Positions 1 to 8,675 of a DNA stretch of 64,000 nt are shown piece after piece (within the stretch, counting starts at the first letter, position 1; every line of letters begins with the position of its first letter). The DNA lies in the NCBI RefSeq assembly GCF_006503695.1, contig NZ_SBIK01000010.1:43066-107065 (forward strand), in the 5' to 3' direction. This DNA is from Tepidiphilus succinatimandens (lineage in GTDB: Bacteria > Pseudomonadota > Gammaproteobacteria > Burkholderiales > Rhodocyclaceae). The notes under the pieces were generated by a model, which was not told the DNA's origin, did no database searches, and saw nothing but the letters and a program-made list of their open reading frames with translations. Position numbers and translations under genes: made by a program.

Positions 1-55
1 GCCAGGAGCGGGCGACCTCATGCAGGAGAACGCCGAAGTGGTCGGTCGTGTTCAT
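1..55 (-). CDS. MarR-like transcriptional regulator, N-terminal fragment at window edge
   Basis: Only the first 18 codons are inside the window, reading MNTTDHFGVLLHEVARSW towards the left edge. The pattern (a hydrophobic F-x-L-L segment followed by VARxWR) resembles helix 1 of MarR/SlyA-type repressors, which sits just before the DNA-binding domain. An alternative ATG lies two codons upstream (59-61). Neither start has a convincing Shine-Dalgarno sequence. The gene diverges from metX, and a short inverted repeat lies just upstream. The family call rests on 18 residues and is tentative. Confidence 0.4.
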   Translation of the reverse strand, partial: MNTTDHFGVLLHEVARSW

Positions 56-64
56 CGTCATTAT

Positions 65-84
65 TGGCTAACTAATTTAAGCCA
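65..84. promoter_or_regulatory. Inverted repeat, possible operator of the left-edge regulator
   Basis: TGGCT at 65-69 and AGCCA at 80-84 form an inverted repeat around an AT-rich centre (AACTAATTTA). It lies 10-30 bases upstream of the MarR-like start, where an autoregulatory MarR site would be expected. The arms are short, so this is a candidate only. Confidence 0.35.
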
Positions 85-151
85 TTATAACGATCCTTTT
101 GTTCCAAGATCAATCCTGTCGGCGTCATGGTCTTTGCGATGCCAGCTCGCC

Positions 152-180
152 TTGACATCCCTGGGTGGGCGCGCTATGGT
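152..180 (+). promoter_or_regulatory. Sigma-70 promoter of metX-metW
   Basis: A perfect -35 box TTGACA (152-157) is followed after 17 bases by a -10-like TATGGT (175-180). Transcription would start near 187, a few bases before the SAM-II riboswitch, as expected for a riboswitch leader. Confidence 0.75.
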
Positions 181-190
181 TAAACAGCAT

Positions 191-244
191 GGCGCCGATT
201 TGAGCCTCAGCTTGCGGGCGCCTTACAAATGCAGCTAAAGCGGG
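191..244 (+). promoter_or_regulatory. SAM-II (metA-type) riboswitch
   Basis: The leader has the SAM-II layout. A P1 stem is formed by GGCGCC (191-196) and GGCGCC (217-222). The conserved GATTT follows the 5' strand, the loop contains CTTGC, and the 3' strand is followed by an A-rich linker and AAATGCAGCTAAAG (227-240), the segment that makes the H-type pseudoknot around S-adenosylmethionine. A Rho-independent terminator follows at once and metX comes next, so high SAM should switch off homoserine acylation. Identified by eye; a covariance search was not run. Confidence 0.85.
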
Positions 245-247
245 AGC

Positions 248-283
248 GCCCGGCGCCCGCATGTCGCCGGGCTTTTTCGTTTT
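248..283 (+). terminator. Riboswitch-linked intrinsic terminator upstream of metX
   Basis: GCCCGGCG (248-255) pairs with CGCCGGGC (265-272) and is followed by TTTTTCGTTTTT. It lies between the SAM-II aptamer and the metX ribosome binding site, so it can act as the off-state attenuator of the riboswitch. Confidence 0.8.
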
Positions 284-296
284 TGGGAGCCGCCGC

Positions 297-1424
297 ATGA
301 CGCATCCTCGTTCCGTCGGCTTCGTCGAAGCGCAAAAAGCGCATTTCGACGAGCCGCTGCCGCTCAAGGCTGGGCGGGTTCTGCCGCAGTACGATCTGGT
401 CTACGAGACCTACGGGACACTGAACGCCGCACGCAACAACGCCGTGCTCGTGTGCCATGCGCTGTCGGGTTCGCACCACGTCGCCGGGGTCTATCGGGAC
501 GATCCGCACAACGTCGGCTGGTGGGACAATCTCGTCGGGCCGGGCAAGCCGCTCGATACCGAGAAATTCTTCGTGATCGGGGTGAACAACCTTGGCGGTT
601 GTTTCGGCTCGACCGGGCCCGTGTCGATCAATCCGGTCACCGGTAGGCCCTGGGGGGCGGATTTTCCTTTCGTGACGGTGGAGGATTGGGTCAACGCCCA
701 GGCGCGGCTCGCCGATCGGCTGGGCATCGAACGCTTCGCCGCGGTGATCGGCGGCTCGCTCGGCGGGATGCAGGCGCTCTCCTGGTCGCTGCAGTATCCC
801 GAGCGCGTGCGTCACGTACTGGCGATCGCCACCGCGCCCAAGCTCTCGGCGCAGAACATCGCCTTCAACGAGGTGGCGCGCCAGGCCATCCTGTCGGACC
901 CGGATTTCCACGGCGGCAATTACTATGAGCACGGCGTGGTGCCCAAGCAGGGGCTGAGGCTGGCGCGCATGATCGGGCACATCACCTATTTATCGGACGA
1001 CGCCATGGCCGAGAAATTCGGCCGGGCATTGCGCCACGGCATCATGCGCTACTCCTACGACATCGAGTTCGAGATCGAGTCCTATCTGCGCTACCAGGGG
1101 GACAAGTTCGCGCGCTTCTTCGATGCGAACACGTACCTCCTCACTACCCGGGCGCTGGACTACTACGATCCGGCGGCCGACTATGGCGGGGATCTGGCGG
1201 CGGCCTTCGCGCGCGCCGAGGCGGCTTTCCTCGTGGTGGCCTTCACCACCGACTGGCGCTTCTCGCCGGCGCGCAGCCGCGAGATCGTCTCGGCGCTGGT
1301 GCACTCGGAGAAAGACGTGTGCTACGCCGAGATCGACAGCAAGGCCGGGCACGATTCCTTCCTGCTGGAGCACCCGCGCTACCACGCGGTGCTGCGCGCC
1401 TACTTCAACCGGATCGAGGTGTGA
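297..1424 (+). CDS. metX: Homoserine O-acyltransferase (MetX)
   Basis: Acylates the hydroxyl of L-homoserine (acetyl- or succinyl-CoA donor) in the first methionine-specific step; a cytosolic alpha/beta hydrolase. The 375-residue product carries the loop [12 protein letters not shown] (about 97-108), the nucleophile elbow GGSLGGMQ with Ser154, Asp319 in TTDWRFSP and His352 in GHDSF, the complete catalytic triad. ATG 297 follows GGGAGCC. An in-frame ATG at 261 lies inside the terminator hairpin and is unlikely to be used. metW starts 2 bases after the stop. Control by SAM through the upstream riboswitch is expected. The acyl donor cannot be told from what I can see; the metX-metW pairing occurs with both donor types. 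Confidence 0.95.
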   Translation: MTHPRSVGFVEAQKAHFDEPLPLKAGRVLPQYDLVYETYGTLNAARNNAVLVCHALSGSHHVAGVYRDDPHNVGWWDNLVGPGKPLDTEKFFVIGVNNLGGCFGSTGPVSINPVTGRPWGADFPFVTVEDWVNAQARLADRLGIERFAAVIGGSLGGMQALSWSLQYPERVRHVLAIATAPKLSAQNIAFNEVARQAILSDPDFHGGNYYEHGVVPKQGLRLARMIGHITYLSDDAMAEKFGRALRHGIMRYSYDIEFEIESYLRYQGDKFARFFDANTYLLTTRALDYYDPAADYGGDLAAAFARAEAAFLVVAFTTDWRFSPARSREIVSALVHSEKDVCYAEIDSKAGHDSFLLEHPRYHAVLRAYFNRIEV

Positions 1425-1426
1425 CC

Positions 1427-2053
1427 ATGGCGACTTCCGACCGCGAACACGGGCGCCGTGCGCCGACCCTGCGCCCCGACCTCGTGGCGCTCACCGAATG
1501 GATCGCCCCGGGCGAGCGCGTGCTCGACCTGGGGTGTGGCGACGGGGTGCTGCTGCGCCACCTCATCGACACCAAGGGGGTGGTGGGTTACGGCATCGAA
1601 AACGATCCGGCGCGCATCGTCGCCTGCATCGAGCGCGGCATCAACGTGATCCAGAGCGACCTCGACGAGGGGCTCGCCGACCTGCAGGACGGGCATTTCG
1701 ACCACGTCATCATGAGCCAGGCGCTGCAGGCGATGCACAACACGCAGGGCATCTTGCAGGAGATGCTGCGCGTGGGGCACGAGGCGATCGTGAGTTTCCC
1801 CAACTTCGCCTTCTGGAAGCACAGGAAGAGCATCCTCGAGGGGCACATGCCCGTCTCGGAGAGCCTGCCGCACCAGTGGTTCAACACGCCCAACGTACGC
1901 TTCTTCACCGTGGCCGATTTCACCACGCTGTGTGGGTTGCTCGACATCGAGGTGCGCGAATGGCGCGGCTTCGACGATCAGGGCCGACCGGTACAGGAAG
2001 ACCTCAATTTCCTTGCGGCGCTGGCGATCGCCCGCATCGGCCGGCGCGCTTGA
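1427..2053 (+). CDS. metW: Methionine biosynthesis protein MetW
   Basis: A 208-residue SAM-dependent methyltransferase-fold protein that partners with MetX in proteobacterial methionine synthesis; its exact reaction is not settled. Motif I is VLDLGCGDGVLLRHL (about residues 27-41), followed by an acidic strand end in YGIEND, and DHVIMSQALQ resembles methyltransferase motif II. It begins 2 bases after the metX stop with ATG at 1427, so the two genes are co-transcribed and probably translationally coupled. A hairpin follows the stop. Confidence 0.93.
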   Translation: MATSDREHGRRAPTLRPDLVALTEWIAPGERVLDLGCGDGVLLRHLIDTKGVVGYGIENDPARIVACIERGINVIQSDLDEGLADLQDGHFDHVIMSQALQAMHNTQGILQEMLRVGHEAIVSFPNFAFWKHRKSILEGHMPVSESLPHQWFNTPNVRFFTVADFTTLCGLLDIEVREWRGFDDQGRPVQEDLNFLAALAIARIGRRA

Positions 2054-2060
2054 GGCCGGA

Positions 2061-2103
2061 GGCCGCAGGGCGGGAACGGAGGCTCGCCCGCATTCCTGCG
2101 GCC
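2061..2103. terminator. Hairpin between convergent metW and the hypothetical gene
   Basis: GGCCGCAGG (2061-2069) and CCTGCGGCC (2095-2103) form a 9-bp stem between two converging genes. There is no long T-run on either side, so termination is inferred from the position and stem strength. Confidence 0.45.
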
Positions 2104-2115
2104 CAGGGGGAAAGT

Positions 2116-2433
2116 TCAGCCGACGGTGAAATTCTCGACGTCGATGCGTGCCACCGGCCGATCGAGCAGGCGCGCCACCACCTGGGCGAAGGCCTGGGCC
2201 CATTCGCCGCCCTCGGCAAAGCGCGCCTCTCCGGCGCATTTGGCCAGGTTGAGGATCAGATCGACTACGAGCACCTTGCCCATGGGATTGGGGGCGTCGC
2301 ACTCGAGCGCTTCCATTTCCCGCACCAACCAGTCGCGGGCGACGTTGCGATCGAGCGCTTCGACCGCCTCGGCGTTGGTGTAGAACTCATACTCGCGGTC
2401 GGGCCCGAAGACCACCTTGACGACGTAGGACAT
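2116..2433 (-). CDS. Hypothetical protein, 105 residues
   Basis: I do not recognise this family. The product begins MSYVVKVVFGPDREYEFYTNAEAV, is acidic, has no signal peptide or membrane segment, and contains two cysteines (ALECDAPN, AKCAGE). It opens like a small alpha/beta fold (beta strand, then a helix with EALDRNVARDWLVREMEAL). A good Shine-Dalgarno (AGGAG) precedes the ATG at 2433. It is divergent from fdhD with about 140 bases between the starts, so a shared control region with formate dehydrogenase maturation is possible but unproven. Confidence 0.7.
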   Translation of the reverse strand: MSYVVKVVFGPDREYEFYTNAEAVEALDRNVARDWLVREMEALECDAPNPMGKVLVVDLILNLAKCAGEARFAEGGEWAQAFAQVVARLLDRPVARIDVENFTVG

Positions 2434-2574
2434 GGGAACTCCTCCTGTTGCGCTGATGATGAAAAATGTTTGAAGATATTTTTGCTTGTCTGCGCATTGT
2501 AGACGATAGCTGCCGCAGGGCGCAGAAGAAGGCGGCGTTCTGGTTCGGCAAAGGGCGAGGGAAGAGGGCTGAAG

Positions 2575-3417
2575 ATGATGTCAGTAAATGACGAGTGCAG
2601 TGCGAAAGGGCAGCCCCGGATCCACAAGGTGGTATTGCGCGTGCGCACGTCGCGCCTCGAGCCCTTGCCCGAAGAAGACGTGCTCGCCGAGGAGACACCG
2701 GTGGCGCTCGAATACAACGGCATCGCCTATGCGACGATGCTCGCCACGCCCGCCGATCTGGAGGACTTCGCCCTGGGGTTTTCGCTCACCGAGGGGATCG
2801 TCGAGGGTCCAGCCGAAATTTATGATCTCGAACTCGCATCCGGCGAAGTGGGGGTGATCGTGCGGATCGAAGTCGCCAGCGAGCGCTTCGCGCGCCTCAA
2901 GGCGAGGCGGCGCGCCTTGAGCGGGCGCACGGGATGCGGCCTGTGCGGCATCGAGTCGCTCGCCGAAGCAGTGCGCCCCGTGCCGGGCGTGCCGCAGGGT
3001 GGGGGGGTGCCGCTTGCGGCCGTACTCGGGGCGATGCGCTCCTTGCGCGCGCGGCAGCCGTTGCATGAGGCCACCGGCGCCACGCACGCGGCGGCGCTCG
3101 CCGCGGCCGACGGCTCGCTCCTGCTGGTGCGCGAAGACGTGGGACGGCACAACGCGCTCGACAAGGCGATCGGGGCCGCGGCGCGCGCCGGGCTGCTGCG
3201 CACGGGGGCGGTGGCGATGGCGCTCATGTCGAGCCGGGCGAGTTTCGAACTGGTGCAGAAGACGGCGGTGGCCGGCATCGGCGTGCTCGCGGCGGTGTCG
3301 GCGCCCACGGCCCTGGCAGTGCGTCTGGCCGAGGAGGCAGGCATCACCTTGTTGGGGTTCGTGCGCGGCGAAGGGGCGACCGTCTATAGCCGGGCGGATC
3401 GCCTGGTTACGGAATGA
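2575..3417 (+). CDS. fdhD: Formate dehydrogenase accessory sulfurtransferase FdhD
   Basis: Transfers sulfur from the cysteine desulfurase IscS to the molybdenum cofactor (bis-MGD), giving active formate dehydrogenase; a cytosolic homodimer. The 280-residue protein has the conserved GRTGCGLCG motif with Cys121 and Cys124, the residues needed for sulfur transfer in E. coli FdhD, and the C-terminal core VREDVGRHNALDKAIG. The ATG at 2575 or the one directly after it (2578) could be used; GAGG/AGAGG sequences precede both. It lies 1.3 kb upstream of fdnG and converges on a zinc alcohol dehydrogenase gene, with the two coding regions overlapping by 11 bases. Confidence 0.95.
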   Translation: MMSVNDECSAKGQPRIHKVVLRVRTSRLEPLPEEDVLAEETPVALEYNGIAYATMLATPADLEDFALGFSLTEGIVEGPAEIYDLELASGEVGVIVRIEVASERFARLKARRRALSGRTGCGLCGIESLAEAVRPVPGVPQGGGVPLAAVLGAMRSLRARQPLHEATGATHAAALAAADGSLLLVREDVGRHNALDKAIGAAARAGLLRTGAVAMALMSSRASFELVQKTAVAGIGVLAAVSAPTALAVRLAEEAGITLLGFVRGEGATVYSRADRLVTE

Positions 3418-4393
3418 GCACCGCCGCGCCGTTCACGCGGCCCGCGCGCAGGTCGGCGATGGCCTCGTTGGCCGCCGTGAGGGGGTAGCAGGTGACGGCC
3501 GGATGTAGCGGCACCTCGGCGGCGAGCTTCATGAAGGCTTCGCCGTCGGCGCGCGTGAGGTTGGCCACCGAGGTGAGCGTTCGCTCTTCCCACAGCCAGC
3601 GGTAGGGGAAGGAGGGAATGTCGCTCATGTGGATGCCGCCGCACACCACCGTGCCGCCTTTGTCGGTGGCGCGCAGCGCCTGCGGCACGAGCTCGCCCAC
3701 GGGGGCGAAGATGAGTGCGGCATCGAGCGGCTCGGGCGGCGGTTCGTCCGAACCGCCCGCCCAGCAGGCACCCAGGCGCCGGGCGAATTCCTGGGCGGCG
3801 ACGTCCCCCGGGCGCGTGAAAGCGTAGATGCGCTTGCCTTGGTGTATGGCCACCTGGGCGATGAGGTGCGCCGCGGCGCCGAAGCCGTAGATGCCGACGC
3901 GTTCGAGGTTCGCGCCCGCCTTGGCGTAGGTACGCCAGCCGATGAGTCCGGCGCACAGCAAGGGCGTGGCCTCGGCGTCGCCGTAGCGCCCGGGGATGGG
4001 AAAGCAGAAGCGGGCGTCGGCCAGCGTCTCCTCGGCAAAGCCGCCGTCGCGCGTGTAGCCGGTGAAGATGGCCGATTCGCACAGGTTCTCCTGCCCGCGC
4101 CGGCAGTAGCGGCACGTACCGCAGGCCCCGCCGAGCCAGGGCACACCCACGCGATCGCCCACGCGAAAGCGCGTCACGCCTTCGCCCACTTCGAGTACGC
4201 GTCCGACGATTTCGTGGCCGAGTACGAGCGGCAGCTTGGGGTGGGGCAGCTCACCGTCGATCACGTGCAGGTCGGTGCGGCACACGGCGCAGGCGAGCAC
4301 TTTCAGCCGGATCTCGCCGGGGCCGGGCCGAGGGGAAGGGAGTTCGACGCATTCGAGCGTCGCGCCGGGACGGGTGAGGAGCATCGCTTTCAT
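3407..4393 (-). CDS. Zinc-dependent alcohol dehydrogenase
   Basis: A 328-residue medium-chain dehydrogenase/reductase that probably oxidises a primary alcohol or reduces an aldehyde with NAD(P). Catalytic zinc ligands are Cys38 (CAVCRTD) and His60-Glu61 (GHE). Structural zinc ligands are Cys91, Cys94, Cys97 and Cys105. The nucleotide-binding region is IYGFGAAAHLIAQ, where the usual GxGxxG is changed to GFGAAA, as in some AdhA-like homologues. It sits between fdhD and fdnG on the opposite strand, so it is probably its own transcription unit. The substrate is unknown. Confidence 0.88.
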   Translation of the reverse strand: MKAMLLTRPGATLECVELPSPRPGPGEIRLKVLACAVCRTDLHVIDGELPHPKLPLVLGHEIVGRVLEVGEGVTRFRVGDRVGVPWLGGACGTCRYCRRGQENLCESAIFTGYTRDGGFAEETLADARFCFPIPGRYGDAEATPLLCAGLIGWRTYAKAGANLERVGIYGFGAAAHLIAQVAIHQGKRIYAFTRPGDVAAQEFARRLGACWAGGSDEPPPEPLDAALIFAPVGELVPQALRATDKGGTVVCGGIHMSDIPSFPYRWLWEERTLTSVANLTRADGEAFMKLAAEVPLHPAVTCYPLTAANEAIADLRAGRVNGAAVLIP

Positions 4394-4696
4394 GAGGTCT
4401 GGACGCCACAGAGCCGATCATGGTTCAGTATAGACGAGACGACGGGCGCAGCGCTTCGGGTGTGCGAAAATCGCCGGCAGGGAAACGCTTGTGCACTGCG
4501 AGGTTGACTTGCATCAAACCTTGTCTTACAAATCGAACCATCGACCCGATGGATGCGATGTCCGTCTGGAAGGATGATCGTCCTCGGCCGCCTCGTGCAT
4601 GAAGGCGGGGCCGCCGCAGGCCGTACAGGGGGTGGAGCGAGGCCGTTTTCGGTGTCGCTTTGCCGAGGTAGAAACGAAAAACCCCAGGGGAGACCC
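4394..4696. promoter_or_regulatory. Intergenic control region between adh and fdnG
   Basis: This 303-base gap holds the divergent promoters of the alcohol dehydrogenase (minus) and the fdn operon (plus). I found an FNR-like box, listed separately, and a GGGGAG ribosome binding site (4687-4692) before the fdnG ATG. The stretch 4540-4680 has no open frame I would call a gene and no other motif I can support. Confidence 0.5.
4504..4532 (+). promoter_or_regulatory. FNR/ANR-type box overlapping a promoter of fdnGHI
   Basis: TTGACTTGCATCAA (4504-4517) matches the FNR consensus TTGAT-N4-ATCAA at nine of ten positions. The same bases supply a -35 (TTGACT), and TACAAA (4527-4532) lies 17 bases further on. 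Anaerobic or low-oxygen control fits a respiratory formate dehydrogenase. The box is not at -41.5 relative to this -10, so it may act on a different start site or on the divergent alcohol dehydrogenase gene. Confidence 0.55.
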
Positions 4697-7600
4697 ATGA
4701 ACGGGATGAACCGAAGGCAGTTCTTCAAGGTCACCGCTGCCATGCTCTCGGGCTCGAGCATGGCGGCGTTGGGCCTGGCGCCGGAAGCGGCTCTGGCCGA
4801 GGTGCGCCAATACAAGCTCGCGCGCATGACCGAGACGCGCAATACCTGTCCCTACTGCTCGGTGGGGTGCGGGATCCTGATGTACGGGCTGGGCGATGGC
4901 GCGAAAAACGTCAAGACCACCATCGTGCACATCGAGGGCGATGCCGACCATCCGGTCAATCGCGGCACGCTGTGCCCGAAGGGCGCCTCGCTCATCGATT
5001 TCATCCACAGCCCGAACCGGCTCAAGCAGCCGCAGTACCGTGCGCCGGGTTCAGACAAATGGCAGACGATCTCCTGGGACGAGGCGCTCGATCGCATCGC
5101 CGCGCTGATGAAAGCCGACCGCGACGCCAATTTCGTCGAGAAGACCGCCGAGGGCAAGACCGTCAACCGCTGGCTCACCACCGGCATGCTCGCAGCTTCG
5201 GCCTCCAGCAACGAAACCGCCTATCTGACGCACAAGATCGTGCGCAGTCTGGGGATGCTCGCGTTCGACAACCAGGCGCGTGTCTGACACGGCCCGACGG
5301 TGGCAGGTCTTGCCCCGACGTTCGGCCGTGGTGCGATGACGAACCACTGGGTCGACATCAAGAACGCCGACATCATCCTCATCATGGGCGGCAACGCCGC
5401 CGAGGCGCACCCTTGCGGTTTCAAATGGGTGACCGAAGCCAAGGCGCACCGCGGCGCCAAGCTCATCGTCGTCGATCCGCGCTTCACGCGTTCGGCCTCG
5501 GTGGCCGACGTCTATGCGCCGATCCGCACCGGCACCGACATCGTCTTCCTGGGCGGGGTGATCCGCTATCTGCTGGAGAAAGACCAGATCCAGCACGAAT
5601 ACGTGCGCAACTACACCGATCTGTCGTTCATCGTGCGGGAAGACTTCTCGTTCGAGAACGGTCTCTTCTCCGGCTACGACGCCGAGAAACGTCGCTACGA
5701 CAAGTCGAGCTGGGACTACGAGCGCGGCGAGGACGGCTACGTCAAGACCGATCCCACCTTGCAGCACCCGCGCTGCGTCTATCAGCTCATGAAGCAGCAC
5801 TATGCGCGCTACACGCCGGAGACGGTCGAACGCGTCTGCGGCACGCCGCAGGCGAAGTTCCTGCAGATCTGCGAGATGCTCGCCTCCACCGCGCCGGCCA
5901 ACCGCGTTGCCACCATTCTCTACGCGCTCGGTTGGGCGCAGCACTCGATCGGGGCGCAGATCATCCGCACCGCGGCCATGATGCAGCTGCTCCTGGGCAA
6001 CATCGGCATGCCCGGCGGCGGCATCAACGCCCTGCGCGGACACTCCAACATCCAGGGGCTCACCGACCTGGGGTTGATGTCCAACCTCCTGCCGGGCTAT
6101 CTCACGCTGCCCAACGAAGCCGAGCAGGATCTGCCCCAGTATCTGGCCGCGCGCACGCTCAAGCCGCTGCGCCCCAACCAGATGAGCTACTGGCAGAACT
6201 ATCCCAAGTTCTTCGTGAGCCTCATGAAGGCCTGGTGGGGCAAGGCCGCCACGGCCGAGAACAACTGGGCCTACGACTATCTGCCCAAGCTCGACAAGCT
6301 CTACGACCTGCTGCAGGTCGTCGAGCTCATGGCGCAGGGCAAGATGAACGGCTATATCTGCCAGGGGTTCAACCCGCTGGCGGCAGCGCCGAACAAGGCC
6401 AAGGTGCTGGAGGGGCTCGCCAAGCTCAAGTACCTGGTGGTGATGGATCCGCTCGCCACCGAGACCTCGGAATTCTGGCGCAACGCCGGCGAATCGAACC
6501 CCGTCGATCCGTCGCAGATCCAGACCGAGGTGTTCCGGCTGCCCACGACCTGTTTTGCCGAGGAAGACGGCTCGCTCGTCAATTCCGGGCGCTGGCTGCA
6601 ATGGCACTGGAAGGGGGCTGAACCGCCGGGCGAGGCGCGCAGCGACATCGAGATCATGGCCGAGCTCTTCCTGCGCATCCGCGAGCGCTACCGCCGCGAG
6701 GGCGGCGCTTTCCCGGCGCCCATCCTCGACCTTTGGTGGCCCTACGCCAACGAGGCGAACCCCACGCCCGAAGAGCTCGCCAAGGAGTACTCCGGCAAGG
6801 CGCTGGTCGACCTGCCCGATCCCAAGGATCCGGCGAGAATCGTGCGCCGCGCCGGCGAGCAGCTCGCCGGCTTCGCGGAGCTGCGCGATGACGGCAGCAC
6901 CGCCTGCGGCTGCTGGATCTTCTCGGGCAGCTGGGGGCCGACGGGCAACCTGATGGCGCGGCGCGACAACAGCGACCCCACCGGTATCGGCCAGACGCTC
7001 GGCTGGTCCTGGGCCTGGCCGGCGAACCGGCGCATCCTCTACAACCGGGCGAGCGCCGACCTGCAGGGCCGACCGTTCGATCCGCAGCGCAAGCTCATCT
7101 ACTGGAACGGCAAGGCGTGGGCCGGAGCGGACGTGCCGGATTTCAAGGTCGACGAGCCGCCCGACTCCGGGATGGGCCCCTTCATCATGAATCCGGAAGG
7201 GGTGGCGCGTTTCTTCGCCCGCGCCGGCATGACCGAGGGCCCGTTCCCCGAGCACTACGAGCCGTTCGAGACGCCGCTCGGCTACAACCCGCTGCATCCG
7301 AAAACGCCGGCGGCCACCAGCAACCCGGCGGCGCGGGTGTTCGCGCGTGATCTGGCCGACATGGGCAAGGTGGAGGAATTCCCTCACGTGGCGACCACCT
7401 ACCGGCTCACCGAGCACTTCCACTTCTGGACGAAGAACGTGCGTCTGAACGCCATCGTCCAGCCGGAGCAATTCGTCGAGATCGGGGAGGCCTTGGCCAA
7501 AGAGCTGGGCATCGCCAACGGCGAGCGCGTCAAGGTCTCGTCCAAGCGCGGCTACATCAAGGCGGTCGCCCTGGTGACCAAGCGCATCCGGCCGCTGACG

Positions 7601-7765
7601 ATCGAGGGCAGGACGGTGCACCACGTGGGCATTCCCATCCACTGGGGGTTCGTGGGTATCGCCAAGCCGGGGTTCCTGGCGAACACGCTCACGCCTTCGG
7701 TGGGCGATGGCAACATCCAGACGCCGGAATTCAAGTCCTTCCTGGTGAAAGTGGAAAAGGCATAG
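4697..7765 (+). CDS. fdnG: Formate dehydrogenase-N/O alpha subunit, selenoprotein (Sec at TGA 5285-5287)
   Basis: Catalytic subunit of the periplasmic, membrane-bound formate dehydrogenase: oxidises formate to CO2 at a bis-MGD molybdenum (or tungsten) centre and passes electrons to the beta subunit. The frame runs through an in-frame TGA at codon 197, read as selenocysteine; E. coli FdnG has Sec196. The context is NQARV-U-HGPTVAG, with the conserved His next to Sec. Full length is 1022 residues, against 1015 in E. coli. The N-terminus has a Tat signal (NRRQFFK, then a hydrophobic stretch ending near ALA-34). The [4Fe-4S] cysteines are Cys51, Cys54, Cys58 and Cys93. Start ATG 4697 follows GGGGAG. 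A standard gene caller would split it at the TGA. Confidence 0.97.
5285..5331 (+). promoter_or_regulatory. Bacterial SECIS element directing Sec insertion in fdnG
   Basis: Directly after the TGA (5285-5287), CACGGCC (5288-5294) pairs with GGCCGTG (5324-5330). An upper stem GGCA (5302-5305)/TGCC (5311-5314) closes the apical loop GGTCT (5306-5310). The GGTCT apical loop is the SelB contact in the E. coli fdnG and fdhF elements. Spacing from TGA to apex fits the bacterial rule. SelB, encoded at 11645-13564, should bind it. Confidence 0.92.
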
Positions 7766-7775
7766 GAGCGCGGCC

Positions 7776-8675
7776 ATGGCATTGCAATCTCTCGACATCA
7801 AGCGGCGCTCCGCCACCACTTCGCCCACCCCTTCGGTGCGCGAGCCGAGCGTGGGCGCGGTGGCCAAGCTCATCGACGTCTCCAAGTGCATCGGCTGCAA
7901 GGCGTGCCAGACGGCGTGCATGGAGTGGAACGACCTGCGCGACGAGATCGGCACCAACGTCGGCGTCTACGACAACCCGGCCGATCTCACCGAGCATTCG
8001 TGGACGGTGATGCGCTTTGCCGAATACGAGAACCCTCAAGGAGATCTCGAGTGGCTCATCCGTAAGGATGGCTGCATGCACTGCGAAGATCCGGGTTGCC
8101 TCAAGGCCTGCCCCTCGCCGGGGGCGATCGTGCAGTACGCCAACGGGATCGTGGATTTTCACGAGGAGAACTGTATCGGCTGCGGCTACTGCGTCACGGG
8201 CTGCCCGTTCAACGTGCCGCGCCTCTCGAAGAAGGACCACAAGGCGTACAAGTGCACCCTGTGTTCCGACCGTGTCGCCGTGGGACAGGAGCCGGCCTGC
8301 GTCAAGACCTGTCCCACGGGGGCGATCGAGTTCGGCACCAAGGAAGAGATGAAGGAGCACGCCCAGGCGCGCATCGCCGATCTCAAATCCCGCGGCTACG
8401 CCAACGCCGGGCTCTACGATCCGGCCGGCGTGGGCGGCACGCATGTGATGTACGTGCTGCACCATGCCGATCAACCCACCCTCTACAGTGGGTTGCCGAA
8501 AGACCCGCAGATCAGCCCCACGGTGTCGCTGTGGAAAGGGGTGGCCAAGCCCTTGAGCATGGCGGCGATGGCGCTCGCCGCGCTGGTGGGCTTTTTCCAT
8601 TACATGCGCGTCGGTCCGGCCGAGACGAGCGAGGAGGACGAGCACCGCGCCGAGAAGGAGGTGTCCCATGAGTGA
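7776..8675 (+). CDS. fdnH: Formate dehydrogenase beta subunit, four [4Fe-4S] clusters
   Basis: Electron-transfer subunit that carries electrons from FdnG across the periplasmic face to the cytochrome b subunit. The 299-residue protein has four ferredoxin-like cysteine groups: [37 protein letters not shown] and CTLCSDRV...ACVKTCP. It ends in one C-terminal membrane helix (about 262-285, [18 protein letters not shown]) that anchors it, as in E. coli FdnH (294 residues). The ATG at 7776 follows TAGGAG, 10 bases after the fdnG stop. Its last 8 bases overlap fdnI. It lacks its own signal peptide and is probably exported with FdnG by the Tat system. Confidence 0.96.
   Translation: MALQSLDIKRRSATTSPTPSVREPSVGAVAKLIDVSKCIGCKACQTACMEWNDLRDEIGTNVGVYDNPADLTEHSWTVMRFAEYENPQGDLEWLIRKDGCMHCEDPGCLKACPSPGAIVQYANGIVDFHEENCIGCGYCVTGCPFNVPRLSKKDHKAYKCTLCSDRVAVGQEPACVKTCPTGAIEFGTKEEMKEHAQARIADLKSRGYANAGLYDPAGVGGTHVMYVLHHADQPTLYSGLPKDPQISPTVSLWKGVAKPLSMAAMALAALVGFFHYMRVGPAETSEEDEHRAEKEVSHE

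Noticed and set aside
261..296. Earlier ATG for metX
   Set aside because: It lies within the riboswitch terminator hairpin and lacks a ribosome site.
5051..7957. A 968-residue open frame antisense to fdnG/fdnH
   Set aside because: It is the GC-rich mirror of conserved coding sequence. The protein is rich in Arg, His and Gly with no family motif, while the plus strand has all formate dehydrogenase residues.
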